Below are positions 1-8,779 of a stretch of 18,820 nt of DNA, piece after piece. Position 1 is the stretch's first letter. The number at the start of each line of letters is the position of its first letter. The position numbers and the translations under genes are program-made. Origin of the DNA: UBA4416 sp043719555 (GTDB lineage Bacteria > Bacteroidota > Bacteroidia > B-17B0 > Aurantibacillaceae). The notes below the pieces were generated by a model. It was not told the origin of the DNA, did no database searches, and worked only from the letters and a program-made list of their open reading frames with translations. Where the stretch lies: positions 1 to 18,820 of the forward strand of contig JAYSTR010000203.1 of NCBI GenBank assembly GCA_043719555.1, given 5' to 3'.

Positions 1-94
1 TAGGTAATATACCTCATTTATTTTTTAATAAAAAAGGAAGCAATTTTAAAATTGCTTCCTTTTTTATTAAAAAATAAATGAGGTATATTACCTA
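1..94. repeat. Perfect 94-bp palindrome at the window edge
   Basis: Bases 1-47 are the exact reverse complement of bases 48-94, with no mismatch and no spacer. The core is a normal-looking terminator hairpin. The outer arms are AT-rich sequence, and the right arm runs into the stop codon of the kup gene (92-94). The left arm ends exactly at base 1, so the symmetry may continue outside the window. A natural terminator needs only the core; perfect symmetry of the flanks right up to the edge is more like an assembly fold-back at a contig end. A genuine inverted duplication cannot be excluded. Confidence 0.9.
30..65 (-). terminator. Rho-independent terminator downstream of kup
   Basis: A GC-containing inverted repeat at 36-59 (GGAAGCAAT on one side, ATTGCTTCC on the other, TTTAAA in the centre) is flanked by six A on the left and six T on the right. 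Read on the minus strand it gives a hairpin followed by a U tract, 27 nt past the kup stop codon. By symmetry it would also work for a gene arriving from the left. Even if the outer palindrome is an assembly artefact, this core is probably genuine. Confidence 0.75.
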
Positions 95-2047
95 ATCAAT
101 TCGGTGCAAATTCATCTCCTTTGGAGGATTAATAATCATTGGAAATTTTTCAATTTTAACCGAGCTACTATCTAATCCAAACGCTTTGGCTTCACTTAAA
201 CTTAAGTGTTTTAATAAGAAATAAGTGTTTAATATTATTTTTTCAAACAATGGTAATTCGTTTTCATACGACAAGAATTTTTCTATAACTACAAATTTAA
301 AGTCACCAATAATATTATTTTTATTTAACGATTCGTATCTGCTAGTAATATCTACTTCGTGGTTTTTCACTAAATCTTCTACTACTTTTCTAAACATTAA
401 ATTTACTTTAGGTGCAACTCTAAATCCTATTCTAAAATCTACACGTATGATATCATCTGCTGCAACGTGCGTTACTTTATAATCCATGCGATATGGCTCA
501 TCCATTACATCTACGTGCACAAACCAATAAATATCAGCACGTTTCGGGCGTTTTTGTAAAATCGAATAAATTACTTTCGATTCAATTTCTGTTGGATTGT
601 TTGCGCCCGTCATATAAACTAAATGTGTTGCGTATTTAGGAATAGATTCATCATTACTTAAATCCACTAATTTTTGTTGATGGTCGGCCAACTTAACAAC
701 ATCAACATAGCGTTGGCGTATTTTTTTTGCTAAAAACCAAACAGTCATTACACCCATCAATATACTTGCTATTAGAAGTGTTATCCAACCACCGTGCATA
801 AATTTACTAAGGTTGGCATATAAAAACCCACACTCAATAGTTAAATAAGTTGCAATAATGGTATAAATAAAAATAGGATTGTAACGTTTAATGTGCATAT
901 AAAAATTCAACAAGGTAGTTGTCATTAACATACATAATACAATCGCTAAACCATAAGCGCCTTCCATATGCGCCGATTCTCTAAAATATAATACAACACC
1001 AATGCAACCGAATAATAACAACCAATTTAATGAGGGGATATAAATTTGCCCCTTTAGTTCTGATGGATATTTTACACGCACCTTTGGCCATAAATTCAAA
1101 CGCATGGCTTCGTTTATTAATGTAAACGAACCACTAATTAATGCTTGCGATGCAATAACTGCTGCAATTGTGGCAATCACAATTCCGTATGGCAAAAAGC
1201 TTGCAGGCATAATTGCATAAAATGGATTAGACGTGCTTAACTGTGATAACGTTTTACCTTGGTTTGCAATTAAAAAAGCACCTTGTCCAAAGTAATTTAA
1301 TACCAACATTGATTTTACAAAGATCCAAGATATACGAATGTTTTGTTTACCACAATGTCCTAAATCTGAGTATAGCGCCTCAGCACCAGTAGTGCATAAA
1401 AAGATAGCACTTAATATGAAAATTCCTTGTGGGTTATTGGTTAAAAGTTTGTAGGCATAATAGGGGTTTAATGAAGCTAAAACACACCAATCATTTAATA
1501 ATTGTGATATACCTAATACCCCCAACATTAAAAACCAAACCAACATTAATGGACCAAAAAATTTACCTATAAAGCCAGTACCAAATTGTTGTATAAAAAA
1601 CAAACCAAACAATATACCAATTACAATAGGTACAGTATTAATTTCTGGGCTAAAAACTCTTAAGCCCTCCACAGCGGCAGATACAGAAATAGGAGGTGTA
1701 ATAATACCATCGGCTAATAAGGCACTACCGCCAATAATTGCCGGCACAACTAACCACTTATATTTAGTACGCTTTACTAAAGTGAATAACGAAAATATAC
1801 CACCTTCACCTTTATTATCTGCACGTAAAGTTAAAATCACATATTTAACGGTAGTTTGTAAAGTTAACGTCCAAAAGATACAAGAAATAGCACCTTTAAC
1901 GATATCGGCATTAATAACAGAATTCCCAACAATTGCGCTCATTACGTATAATGGCGAAGTACCAATGTCTCCATAAATAATACCTAATGTAACTAATAAA
2001 CCTGCTGCCGTTACTTTAGTAATCTGGCTTTGATGATGTGAGCTCAT
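92..2047 (-). CDS. kup: Low-affinity K+ uptake permease, Kup/HAK family
   Basis: Inner-membrane potassium importer of the KUP/HAK/KT family, thought to work as a K+/H+ symporter. The 651 residues match the usual family length. The family signature GDIGTSPLY is at residues 26-34, and about 12 hydrophobic segments fill the first two thirds. Further family-like stretches are the TTGAEALYSDLGHCG region near residue 218 and a hydrophilic cytoplasmic C-terminal domain of about 190 residues. The start is the ATG at 2047, followed by a short hydrophilic tail before helix 1. The gene stands alone: it is divergent from the next gene and has a terminator hairpin just after its stop codon. No truncation or frameshift is visible. 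Identification rests on strong family motifs. Confidence 0.97.
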   Translation of the reverse strand: MSSHHQSQITKVTAAGLLVTLGIIYGDIGTSPLYVMSAIVGNSVINADIVKGAISCIFWTLTLQTTVKYVILTLRADNKGEGGIFSLFTLVKRTKYKWLVVPAIIGGSALLADGIITPPISVSAAVEGLRVFSPEINTVPIVIGILFGLFFIQQFGTGFIGKFFGPLMLVWFLMLGVLGISQLLNDWCVLASLNPYYAYKLLTNNPQGIFILSAIFLCTTGAEALYSDLGHCGKQNIRISWIFVKSMLVLNYFGQGAFLIANQGKTLSQLSTSNPFYAIMPASFLPYGIVIATIAAVIASQALISGSFTLINEAMRLNLWPKVRVKYPSELKGQIYIPSLNWLLLFGCIGVVLYFRESAHMEGAYGLAIVLCMLMTTTLLNFYMHIKRYNPIFIYTIIATYLTIECGFLYANLSKFMHGGWITLLIASILMGVMTVWFLAKKIRQRYVDVVKLADHQQKLVDLSNDESIPKYATHLVYMTGANNPTEIESKVIYSILQKRPKRADIYWFVHVDVMDEPYRMDYKVTHVAADDIIRVDFRIGFRVAPKVNLMFRKVVEDLVKNHEVDITSRYESLNKNNIIGDFKFVVIEKFLSYENELPLFEKIILNTYFLLKHLSLSEAKAFGLDSSSVKIEKFPMIINPPKEMNLHRID

Positions 2048-2231
2048 TTAATGTGTTTTAGGGTAGTAAAATTACTACTATTACACACGCTAAATTTTAT
2101 TTTCGACAAATAAATACAAAATAAATACAGTAAAAAATTTGACAATCTGCTTACAAAACTGTTTACTTGCAAAAACCTAATTTTTACTATTACCTAATAT
2201 TTTTTATGTATTTTTAAATGATCATTTCAGA
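2048..2231. promoter_or_regulatory. Divergent intergenic region between kup and the T9SS protein gene
   Basis: This very AT-rich region must hold the promoters of both divergent genes. I found no exact TAnnTTTG box on either strand. A 7-bp inverted repeat with a 2-nt spacer lies at 2063-2078 (GTAGTAA, aa, TTACTAC), 16-31 nt upstream of the kup start codon, and could be an operator. A 12-bp palindrome, AAATGATCATTT, at 2216-2227 sits 4 nt before the start codon of the plus-strand gene. Imperfect repeats of CAAATAAATA lie at about 2107-2128. None of these is proven functional. Confidence 0.35.
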
Positions 2232-4931
2232 ATGAAAAAAGCACTTTATTTATATAGTTTATTTTTATGTTTTGCCTTTAGTTTTAATGCTAATGCAACA
2301 CATAACCGTGCTGGGGAAATAACCTATAAATGGATTGGCCCAGGTTTATATACATATAAAATAAAAATTATAACCTATACAAGTATTAATCCACCATCGA
2401 ATGCAGATAGGTGTTATGATACAATAAGCTTCGGCGATGGTTCCCCTCGCGCGGCTATTGCACGTTCTAATGGAACTACGTCATCGTTGTGTCAGGGCAA
2501 TGCGCGTGATGGAGTTAACATTAATAGTGATATTCGTTTAAATGAGTATGAAACAATTCATACATATCCAGGGCCAGGTGATTATATTATTAGTATGGAA
2601 GATCCGAACAGAAATGCTAATGTAAACAATATATTAAATTCTGTTGATCAAGTTTTTTATATAGAATCTTTAATAATTATTCCTTCTTTTTCTTCTCAAA
2701 AAAATAGCTCACCAATTTTAACCTTCCCTCCAATTGATAAAGCTTGTGTGGGAAGTTGTTTTTTGCATAATCCGGGTGCTTATGATCCTGATGGAGATAG
2801 TTTATCCTATGAACTCACAAGTTGCAGAGGAGTAAATGGCGCTATACTTGGCGGCTATAGTGATCCACCAATAGGTTCTGGTGGGGCTTATCAAATTGAT
2901 AATAGGGGTACTTTAACTTGGTGTAGTCCGCAACAACAAGGAGAATACAATTTGGCTTTTATCATTAAAGAATGGCGTAAAAATACATTTGATGGTTCAT
3001 ATGAGTTAATTGGATATGTATTGCGAGACTTACAAGTGGATGTGTCGGCTTGTAATAATAACTCTCCAACTATTAAACCAATGGCTGATACTTGTGTTTT
3101 AGCAGGTACGGTTCTATCTAAACTCATATCAGCAACTGATCCTAATAGTCAAGTATTGTCGCTTGAGGTTGATGGTGGCCCCTTTCATGTAACTGCTCCC
3201 ATTGCAACGTTTAATGCAAACAATGCTATTGGCTTATCAACTGGCACTTTACATTGGCAAACGAGCTGTTCGCATATTCGTAAGGCTCCTTATCAGGTTA
3301 CTATAAAAGTAAGTGATGGTGGTTCTCCAGTATCATTAGTAGATTTTAAAACATTTAATATTACAGTAGTTGCACCTGCTCCACAAAACCTTACTGCTAA
3401 ACCAATAGGGAGTAATATAGAGTTGAAATGGACTAAACCCGTATGTCGTTTAACGACTGGCAATCGTATTTTAAGTTATTGCGTTTATAGAAAATCAGAT
3501 TGTAATCCTTGGATACCATCAAACTGCGAAGTAGGCGTGCCCGCTTACACAGGCTATGTGAAAATAGGCTGCACCGCTAGTATTAATGATACGTTATTGC
3601 TTGATACAAACAATGGTTCTGGCTTATCACAAGGCACCAATTATAGTTACTTAGTAGTTGCTGTGTATTCTGACAATGCAGAGAGTTATGCCTCTAATCA
3701 AGCATGTGTTCAGTTAAAGCGCGATGTGCCAATGCTAATTAATGCCGATGTGCAAACAACAAATGCAACTACAGGGTCAGTTTTTGTAAGATGGATAAAG
3801 CCACGCCTAGGATTTAATGCTTTAGATACAACGAGTATTACAGGCCCGTATGAATTTAGATTAATGCATCACGATGATTTTACAGGAACGTTTAATCAAT
3901 TGTATTCCGTAACCAATAATTTTTTCGCTGGGTTTAATCAGTTATCTGATACCACATTTACACACACGTTAAATCTAAATACACAAACGTTGGCACACAC
4001 CTATAAAATTGAGTTTTATGCAAATGGTCAATTCGTAGGTAATGGACAAAAAGGCTCTTCGGTATTTTTATCAGCTACACCGTCAGATAATAAAATTTCT
4101 TTATCATGGGCGCATTTAGTTCCATGGAACAATTTTAGTTACGATGTGTATCGTAAAAATCCAGGACAAACAACTTATACCATTATAGGCATTACATCTA
4201 CTCAATCTTATCAAGATAATAATTTGGTAAATGGCGTTGATTATTGTTATAAAGTTCAAGCTAAAGGACAATATGCCGACCCATCTATTATTAGTCCATT
4301 ATTAAATTTTTCGCAAGAGTTATGTGTTAAACCTATAGATCAAACACCTCCGTGCGCTCCAACGGCAAGTGTGGCTGCTGATTGTATTTTGCATACATTA
4401 AAATTGATGTGGAATAATCCTAATAAGTCATGTAGTGATGATGCAGTAAAGTATAACTTGTACTTTGCAGAAACAGAAAACGATTCATTACAATTACTAC
4501 AAACATTTACAAATATTACAGATACTTTATTTGCATTAGATGATAGTATTTCAATTGCTGGCTGTTATCAAATTACTGCTATAGATTCTTTTGGCAATGA
4601 AAGTTTACATAGTGCCAAAGTTTGTGCTGATAATTGTCCTGAGTACGAATTACCCAATGTAATTACAGTAAATGGAGATGGAGTCAATGATTATTTTAAA
4701 CCCATTAAAAACAGATTTATAAAAGATATTGATTTAAAAATTTATAATCGTTGGGGTTCTCTAGTATTTGAAACATCTGACCCTAAAATTATGTGGGACG
4801 GAAAAGTGATACAAACTAAACAGTTGTGTACCGAAGGCACATATTTTTATGTCTGTCAGGTTAACGAAATTCGAGTAGCGGGTATTATATCACGCGCGCT
4901 AAAAGGGTTTGTTCAGGTATTTCATAAATAG
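2232..4931 (+). CDS. Secreted multidomain T9SS cargo protein with gliding-motility-type C-terminal domain
   Basis: Large extracellular or surface protein, probably an adhesin-like cargo of the type IX secretion system. Residues 1-22 form a signal peptide (MKK start, hydrophobic core, cleavage after NANA). The mature protein starts THNRAGEIT, a beginning seen in many Bacteroidota surface proteins. A PKD/immunoglobulin-like region follows (FGDGSP near 67, DPDGDSLSY at 185-193), then a cadherin-like part (about 275-380) and three or four fibronectin type III-like modules (about 381-800). From residue 806 to the end lies the CHU_C/TIGR04131-type sorting domain, with LPNV, NGDGVNDYF, IYNRWG and GTYFY motifs. 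Frequent cysteines suggest disulfides outside the cell. No catalytic domain is recognisable. It is the first gene of a run of closely spaced plus-strand genes; the next starts 9 nt later. Ligand and exact role are unknown. Confidence 0.88.
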   Translation: MKKALYLYSLFLCFAFSFNANATHNRAGEITYKWIGPGLYTYKIKIITYTSINPPSNADRCYDTISFGDGSPRAAIARSNGTTSSLCQGNARDGVNINSDIRLNEYETIHTYPGPGDYIISMEDPNRNANVNNILNSVDQVFYIESLIIIPSFSSQKNSSPILTFPPIDKACVGSCFLHNPGAYDPDGDSLSYELTSCRGVNGAILGGYSDPPIGSGGAYQIDNRGTLTWCSPQQQGEYNLAFIIKEWRKNTFDGSYELIGYVLRDLQVDVSACNNNSPTIKPMADTCVLAGTVLSKLISATDPNSQVLSLEVDGGPFHVTAPIATFNANNAIGLSTGTLHWQTSCSHIRKAPYQVTIKVSDGGSPVSLVDFKTFNITVVAPAPQNLTAKPIGSNIELKWTKPVCRLTTGNRILSYCVYRKSDCNPWIPSNCEVGVPAYTGYVKIGCTASINDTLLLDTNNGSGLSQGTNYSYLVVAVYSDNAESYASNQACVQLKRDVPMLINADVQTTNATTGSVFVRWIKPRLGFNALDTTSITGPYEFRLMHHDDFTGTFNQLYSVTNNFFAGFNQLSDTTFTHTLNLNTQTLAHTYKIEFYANGQFVGNGQKGSSVFLSATPSDNKISLSWAHLVPWNNFSYDVYRKNPGQTTYTIIGITSTQSYQDNNLVNGVDYCYKVQAKGQYADPSIISPLLNFSQELCVKPIDQTPPCAPTASVAADCILHTLKLMWNNPNKSCSDDAVKYNLYFAETENDSLQLLQTFTNITDTLFALDDSISIAGCYQITAIDSFGNESLHSAKVCADNCPEYELPNVITVNGDGVNDYFKPIKNRFIKDIDLKIYNRWGSLVFETSDPKIMWDGKVIQTKQLCTEGTYFYVCQVNEIRVAGIISRALKGFVQVFHK

Positions 4932-4940
4932 CATATAATT

Positions 4941-5903
4941 GTGTCGAAACGAACTACCGTTATATTTTTTATTTTAGTTACTTATGTGGTAATGCAATTT
5001 TTGTGGTGGGAAATTTTATTAGTACGCCAATCCAATTTGCTTATTACCGAAAAACAAAATTTAGTGGCACTTTCATCTACAAATGATGAAATTATTTTAC
5101 GTGATATTAAAGAGTTAGAAAATAAAAAAACACATCGTATGTTTATGATTGTGGGCGAAGGGACTGTGTTTTTATTAATTCTATTGTTTGGTGTTTATCA
5201 AGTTCGAAAATCAATTAAAAAAGAAACACAGTTAGCGCATCAGCAAAATAATTTTTTATTAAGTGTTTCCCACGAATTAAAAACCCCACTAGCTGCATCT
5301 AAATTGCAACTACAAACTTTAGTGAAACATGAGCTTGATAGAACTAAGCAATTAGAATTACTTACAAACGCTTTACAAGAAACCGACCGCTTGAACAAGT
5401 TAGTTGAGAATGTATTATTAGCGAATCAAATTCAAAACAAAAATATTGCAACATCAAAAGAAGATATTGATATTAGTGATTTGGTAACGCAAACGATTCA
5501 TCGTTATTTTAAAAATGAGATAGATTCTGGGAAAATTAATTTAAGTATTCAACCTTCAGTTTTTTCAATTATTGATAAAGATTTATTCCCATCAATTGTA
5601 ATTAATTTAGTTGAAAACGCTTTAAAATATTCTACTCGCAATCCTTTAGTTGAAGTTAGCGTTCAGTTAAAAAACGAAAAACCTATTTTAAAAATCAGTG
5701 ATAATGGGGTAGGTATATCTGAAGAAAATAAGCCCTTAGTATTTGATAAATTTTATAGAGTAGGTAGCGAGGAAGTGCGTAAAACTAAAGGCACGGGTTT
5801 AGGATTATTTATTGTAAAATACATTTGCGATATACACAGAGCTAAAATTACGATTACAAACAATTACCCAAGTGGAACAATTTTTAATGTAGAATTATGT
5901 TAG
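4941..5903 (+). CDS. Membrane sensor histidine kinase, orphan
   Basis: Two-component sensor kinase of the inner membrane, 320 residues, starting at a GTG 9 nt after the previous stop codon. Membrane segments at about 8-29 and 67-88 enclose a small extracytoplasmic loop of about 37 residues, so the sensor is minimal. The HisKA helix carries the phosphoacceptor H111 in SVSHELKTPL. The HATPase_c domain has the N box around N226 (LVENALKYS), the G1 box DNGVG at 254-258, an F box FDKFYRV, and the G2 box GTGLGL at 284-289. All catalytic motifs are intact. No response regulator lies beside it. The 3' end overlaps the next gene by 7 nt, which suggests translational coupling with the ABC importer. It might sense the secreted protein, the transported ligand or envelope state; this is inference. 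Confidence 0.93.
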   Translation: MSKRTTVIFFILVTYVVMQFLWWEILLVRQSNLLITEKQNLVALSSTNDEIILRDIKELENKKTHRMFMIVGEGTVFLLILLFGVYQVRKSIKKETQLAHQQNNFLLSVSHELKTPLAASKLQLQTLVKHELDRTKQLELLTNALQETDRLNKLVENVLLANQIQNKNIATSKEDIDISDLVTQTIHRYFKNEIDSGKINLSIQPSVFSIIDKDLFPSIVINLVENALKYSTRNPLVEVSVQLKNEKPILKISDNGVGISEENKPLVFDKFYRVGSEEVRKTKGTGLGLFIVKYICDIHRAKITITNNYPSGTIFNVELC

Positions 5904-7036
5904 GCCAAGCAATAAAAAAAATAAGTATTATATGTTTTGCGATTTTTTTTTCAGCTTGTAATCAAGTAGAAAAAAAAGAAATATTAACTTCCTCTAGCCA
6001 AGTAAAACTGCATTATGCAAAGCGTTTCAAAATCATAAAAGAGTCTGGTTATACGTTGTTGCATATTTTGGGCGATAAAAAAAGCGATAAGTTTACCGCT
6101 ACGTTTGTTTTGTATAATCATCATCAGCCAAAACTAAGTAGTGATTATTTTTATGTGAAAACACCAGTTAAAAATGTAGCCAGTATGAGTTCAATATACA
6201 CGGCAATGTTCGAAAAACTAAACGCGATCGATAAAATTACAGCGATTGATAATGTGGATTACTATACTAATGAAAACATTATTGCGAAAGTAAAATCTGG
6301 AACTATCATGGAATTATCAAAGGGCCCAATGGTTGATGTTGAGAGGACGTTGCTTTTAAATCCTGATTTGTTTTTATCCTTTGGTATGGGGAACCCTAAA
6401 AAAGACATAGATATTAAATTATTACGAGCTAAAATCCCAACCGCTATTTGTTTAGATCATTTAGAAGAAACTCCTTTAGCTCGTGCCGAGTGGATGAAAT
6501 TTATTGCCTGTTTCATAGAAAAAGAACAAGTAGCTGATAGTGTTTTTTCGGCAATAGAAACTGATTATAATGAATTATTACGTTTGACTAAAACACTTAC
6601 AAAACGTCCAAGCGTTTTAAGTGAAATAAAATATGGGGATGCTTGGTATGTGCCTGGTGGAAGTAGTTATATGGCCAATTTAATTAAGGATGCAGGTGGT
6701 AATTACTTTTGGGAAAGCGAAAAACAAACAGGGAGTATTCCTTTATCGTTTGAAATGGTATATGCAAAAGCAAAAGATTGTGATGTGTGGATTAATTTAT
6801 ATAATGTAAACACTAAGCAAGAATTAGCGGCATATGATGAGCGCTATAAATTGTTTGCCGCCTATGAAAACGCAAAACTTTATAACAACAACAAAACGCA
6901 AAATAGCCATGGGTTTAGTAATTACTGGGAAACTGGGATCAGTAATCCTAACAAAGTGTTGCATGATATGATTGCTATTTTACATCCGGAATTATTTCCA
7001 AATCATCAGTTTACGTATTACAAACTCATACAATAA
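5897..7036 (+). CDS. ABC importer substrate-binding lipoprotein, BtuF/FepB-type
   Basis: Periplasmic binding protein of the Peripla_BP_2 family, which delivers iron-siderophores, haem or cobalamin to an inner-membrane importer. The N-terminus has a lipoprotein signal with lipobox FFSAC, so C21 would be lipidated. The VASMSSIYTAMFEKL segment followed by ITAIDN is typical of the first lobe, DVERTLLLNPDLFLSFG of the strand entering the hinge, and YWETGISNPNKVLHDMIAILHPELFP of the C-terminal lobe. Length (379) is normal for the Bacteroidota version. Permease and ATPase genes follow directly. The substrate cannot be told from sequence: there is no TonB receptor and no cobalamin riboswitch in the window. 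The start overlaps the kinase gene by 7 nt. Confidence 0.9.
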   Translation: MLGQAIKKISIICFAIFFSACNQVEKKEILTSSSQVKLHYAKRFKIIKESGYTLLHILGDKKSDKFTATFVLYNHHQPKLSSDYFYVKTPVKNVASMSSIYTAMFEKLNAIDKITAIDNVDYYTNENIIAKVKSGTIMELSKGPMVDVERTLLLNPDLFLSFGMGNPKKDIDIKLLRAKIPTAICLDHLEETPLARAEWMKFIACFIEKEQVADSVFSAIETDYNELLRLTKTLTKRPSVLSEIKYGDAWYVPGGSSYMANLIKDAGGNYFWESEKQTGSIPLSFEMVYAKAKDCDVWINLYNVNTKQELAAYDERYKLFAAYENAKLYNNNKTQNSHGFSNYWETGISNPNKVLHDMIAILHPELFPNHQFTYYKLIQ

Positions 7037-7037
7037 A

Positions 7038-8033
7038 TTGACTAACACTAAATTCATAACAACTACATTATTTTTATTTGCTGTATTAGTTATAGCATTT
7101 GTTTGTAATATTTGTTTTGGGCACATTTCTATTTTCGCATTAAAGTCTAATAGCGCTATGTTTAAAACAATTGTGTTTGATATTAGAGTGCCAAAAGCTA
7201 TAACAGCCGTAGTTGCAGGTTCGGGTTTAGCTCTTAGTGGATTATTAATGCAAAGTTTATTCCGAAATCCTTTAGCAGGGCCTTATGTGTTAGGCATTAG
7301 CAGTGGTTCGAGTTTTTTTGTTGCTTTAGCTACAATGCTATTGTCGTCCGTTAATTTATTTGAAAATTATTTTTTCGGCAAAAGTTTAATTACTTTATTT
7401 TCAATTACTGGTGCTTTGCTAATAATGTTATTAATACTTTTTGTGTCGCATAAAACACGCAATAACATTTCAATTTTATTAATAGGATTAATGCTTTCGC
7501 AAATATTAGGCGCAATGCAAGGGCTACTAGAGTTTTTGAGCGATGCTGATAATTTAAAAACCTTTATTATTTGGGGGATGGGTAGTTTGTCAACTACAAC
7601 GCTTGATGATTTAAAATTAATTTTACCATTATTTGGTGTAACAATTTTTGTAGTTTTTTATTTTATAAAACCTTTAAACGCCATTTTATTAAATGAATCG
7701 TATGCGCAAAATTTAGGCGTTAATGTTAACACGTTACGTATTTCTATTATAGTTATAGCCTCTGTTTTAGTTGGATTAATAACAGCATTTTGTGGGCCTA
7801 TAGCCTTTGTTGGTATTTCTGTGCCAATAGCTTCTCGTTTGTTTTTTAAAACATCTAATCATCTTCATCAAATAACTTTTTGCTTATTGTTAGGAGCTAT
7901 TATTGTGTTGTTGTCAGATAGTGTTTGCCAGTTATTAAGTAATCAAATTGTGTTACCAATAAATACTATTACCACTTTAATAGGTTCTCCAATTGTGTTG
8001 TATTTGTTGTTTAAATCAAAATTAAATTATTAA
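7038..8033 (+). CDS. ABC importer permease, FecCD/BtuC family
   Basis: Inner-membrane permease of the FecCD family, which forms the channel dimer of siderophore, haem or vitamin B12 importers. Signatures seen are the VPKAITAVVAGSGLALSG stretch, then LFRNPLAGPYVLGISSG, and near the end GPIAFVGISVP followed by SRLFF. About nine or ten hydrophobic helices are visible. I place the start at the TTG at 7038, giving 331 residues. The upstream ATG at 6972 is in frame and would add 22 residues (353 in all), but that extension is simply another reading of the 3' end of the binding-protein gene and would overlap it by 65 nt. With the TTG start the gene begins 1 nt after that gene's stop codon. The 3' end overlaps the ATPase start codon by 1 nt. 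Confidence 0.92.
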   Translation: MTNTKFITTTLFLFAVLVIAFVCNICFGHISIFALKSNSAMFKTIVFDIRVPKAITAVVAGSGLALSGLLMQSLFRNPLAGPYVLGISSGSSFFVALATMLLSSVNLFENYFFGKSLITLFSITGALLIMLLILFVSHKTRNNISILLIGLMLSQILGAMQGLLEFLSDADNLKTFIIWGMGSLSTTTLDDLKLILPLFGVTIFVVFYFIKPLNAILLNESYAQNLGVNVNTLRISIIVIASVLVGLITAFCGPIAFVGISVPIASRLFFKTSNHLHQITFCLLLGAIIVLLSDSVCQLLSNQIVLPINTITTLIGSPIVLYLLFKSKLNY

Positions 8034-8707
8034 TGATTCAGGTCAATAAATTAGCCATAGGATATCGTACAAAGCAAAAGCGCAAAGTTGTTTTTGAAAA
8101 CATTAATTTGCAATTAAACAAAGGGCAATTAATAGGAGTTGTTGGTGATAATGGTGTAGGGAAATCTACTTTTTTAAAAACAATTACTGGAACTATTTCA
8201 GCACTAGCCGGTGATATTTTAGTTAACCAAAAACATATTAAGGAATTATCAGCACAAGATTTATCAAAGTTAATTTCTATTGTTACTACCGAAAAAATAG
8301 GAGGATTTAATTTAACCGTATTTGATGTGGTGGCATCAGGACGTATCCCTTATTTAAATTTTTTAGGAAAATTATCAGATACTGATTTGTTAGTTGTAGA
8401 GGAAAGTTTACTACATTTGAATTTAACCCATCTAAAAAATAGTTTTATTGATGAGTTAAGTGATGGGCAACGTCAAAAAGTAATGATTGCAAAATCATTA
8501 GCTCAGAAAGCCCCAATTATTGTTTTAGACGAACCAACAGCTTTTTTAGATTATAACTCGAAGCATCAGTTATTTCAATTACTGAGGGTTTTAGCCGAAA
8601 ACGACGATAAATTGATTTTGGTATCTTCTCATGATTTAGATTTAATGAATAAATACATTCATAAAACTATTGAGTTTAATAATGATTACAGCTTCGTAAT
8701 AAGATAA
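8033..8707 (+). CDS. ABC importer ATPase, FepC/BtuD-type
   Basis: Cytoplasmic ATPase that powers the permease encoded just upstream. It has the Walker A motif GDNGVGKST (38-46), the ABC signature LSDGQ (142-146, a variant of LSGGQ), Walker B IIVLDE (162-167) followed by PTAFLD, and the switch histidine H200 in SSHD. The Q-loop region reads TTEK, with E87 where most ABC ATPases have glutamine; as I recall, related Bacteroidota siderophore or haem ATPases share this, so I do not read it as a defect. At 224 residues it is short but complete. The start codon overlaps the permease stop codon (TAATG), which implies coupled translation. It is the last gene of the run; the next start is 73 nt away. 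Confidence 0.94.
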   Translation: MIQVNKLAIGYRTKQKRKVVFENINLQLNKGQLIGVVGDNGVGKSTFLKTITGTISALAGDILVNQKHIKELSAQDLSKLISIVTTEKIGGFNLTVFDVVASGRIPYLNFLGKLSDTDLLVVEESLLHLNLTHLKNSFIDELSDGQRQKVMIAKSLAQKAPIIVLDEPTAFLDYNSKHQLFQLLRVLAENDDKLILVSSHDLDLMNKYIHKTIEFNNDYSFVIR

Positions 8708-8764
8708 TTAATTATTTTGATATAATATATCCAGTTTTATGGCTTAATAGTTGCATAAAGTTAT

Positions 8765-8772
8765 TAAATTTG
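8765..8772 (+). promoter_or_regulatory. Possible -7 box upstream of the siaB-like gene
   Basis: TAAATTTG matches the Bacteroidota -7 consensus TAnnTTTG and ends 7 nt before the ATG at 8780. No TTG lies at the usual 17-23 nt upstream; the nearest are 11 and 45 nt away. If used, the transcript would be nearly leaderless. The site is weak and may be chance in AT-rich DNA. Confidence 0.3.
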
Positions 8773-8779
8773 GATAAGT

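Noticed and set aside
2048..2231. Cobalamin riboswitch that would assign the importer to vitamin B12
   Set aside because: The upstream region is short and AT-rich and shows none of the conserved B12-box sequence, so the substrate is left open.
8033..8707. Glutamate instead of glutamine in the Q-loop of the ABC ATPase as a sign of inactivation
   Set aside because: All other catalytic motifs are intact and, as I recall, related Bacteroidota ATPases share this residue, so it is likely a family trait.
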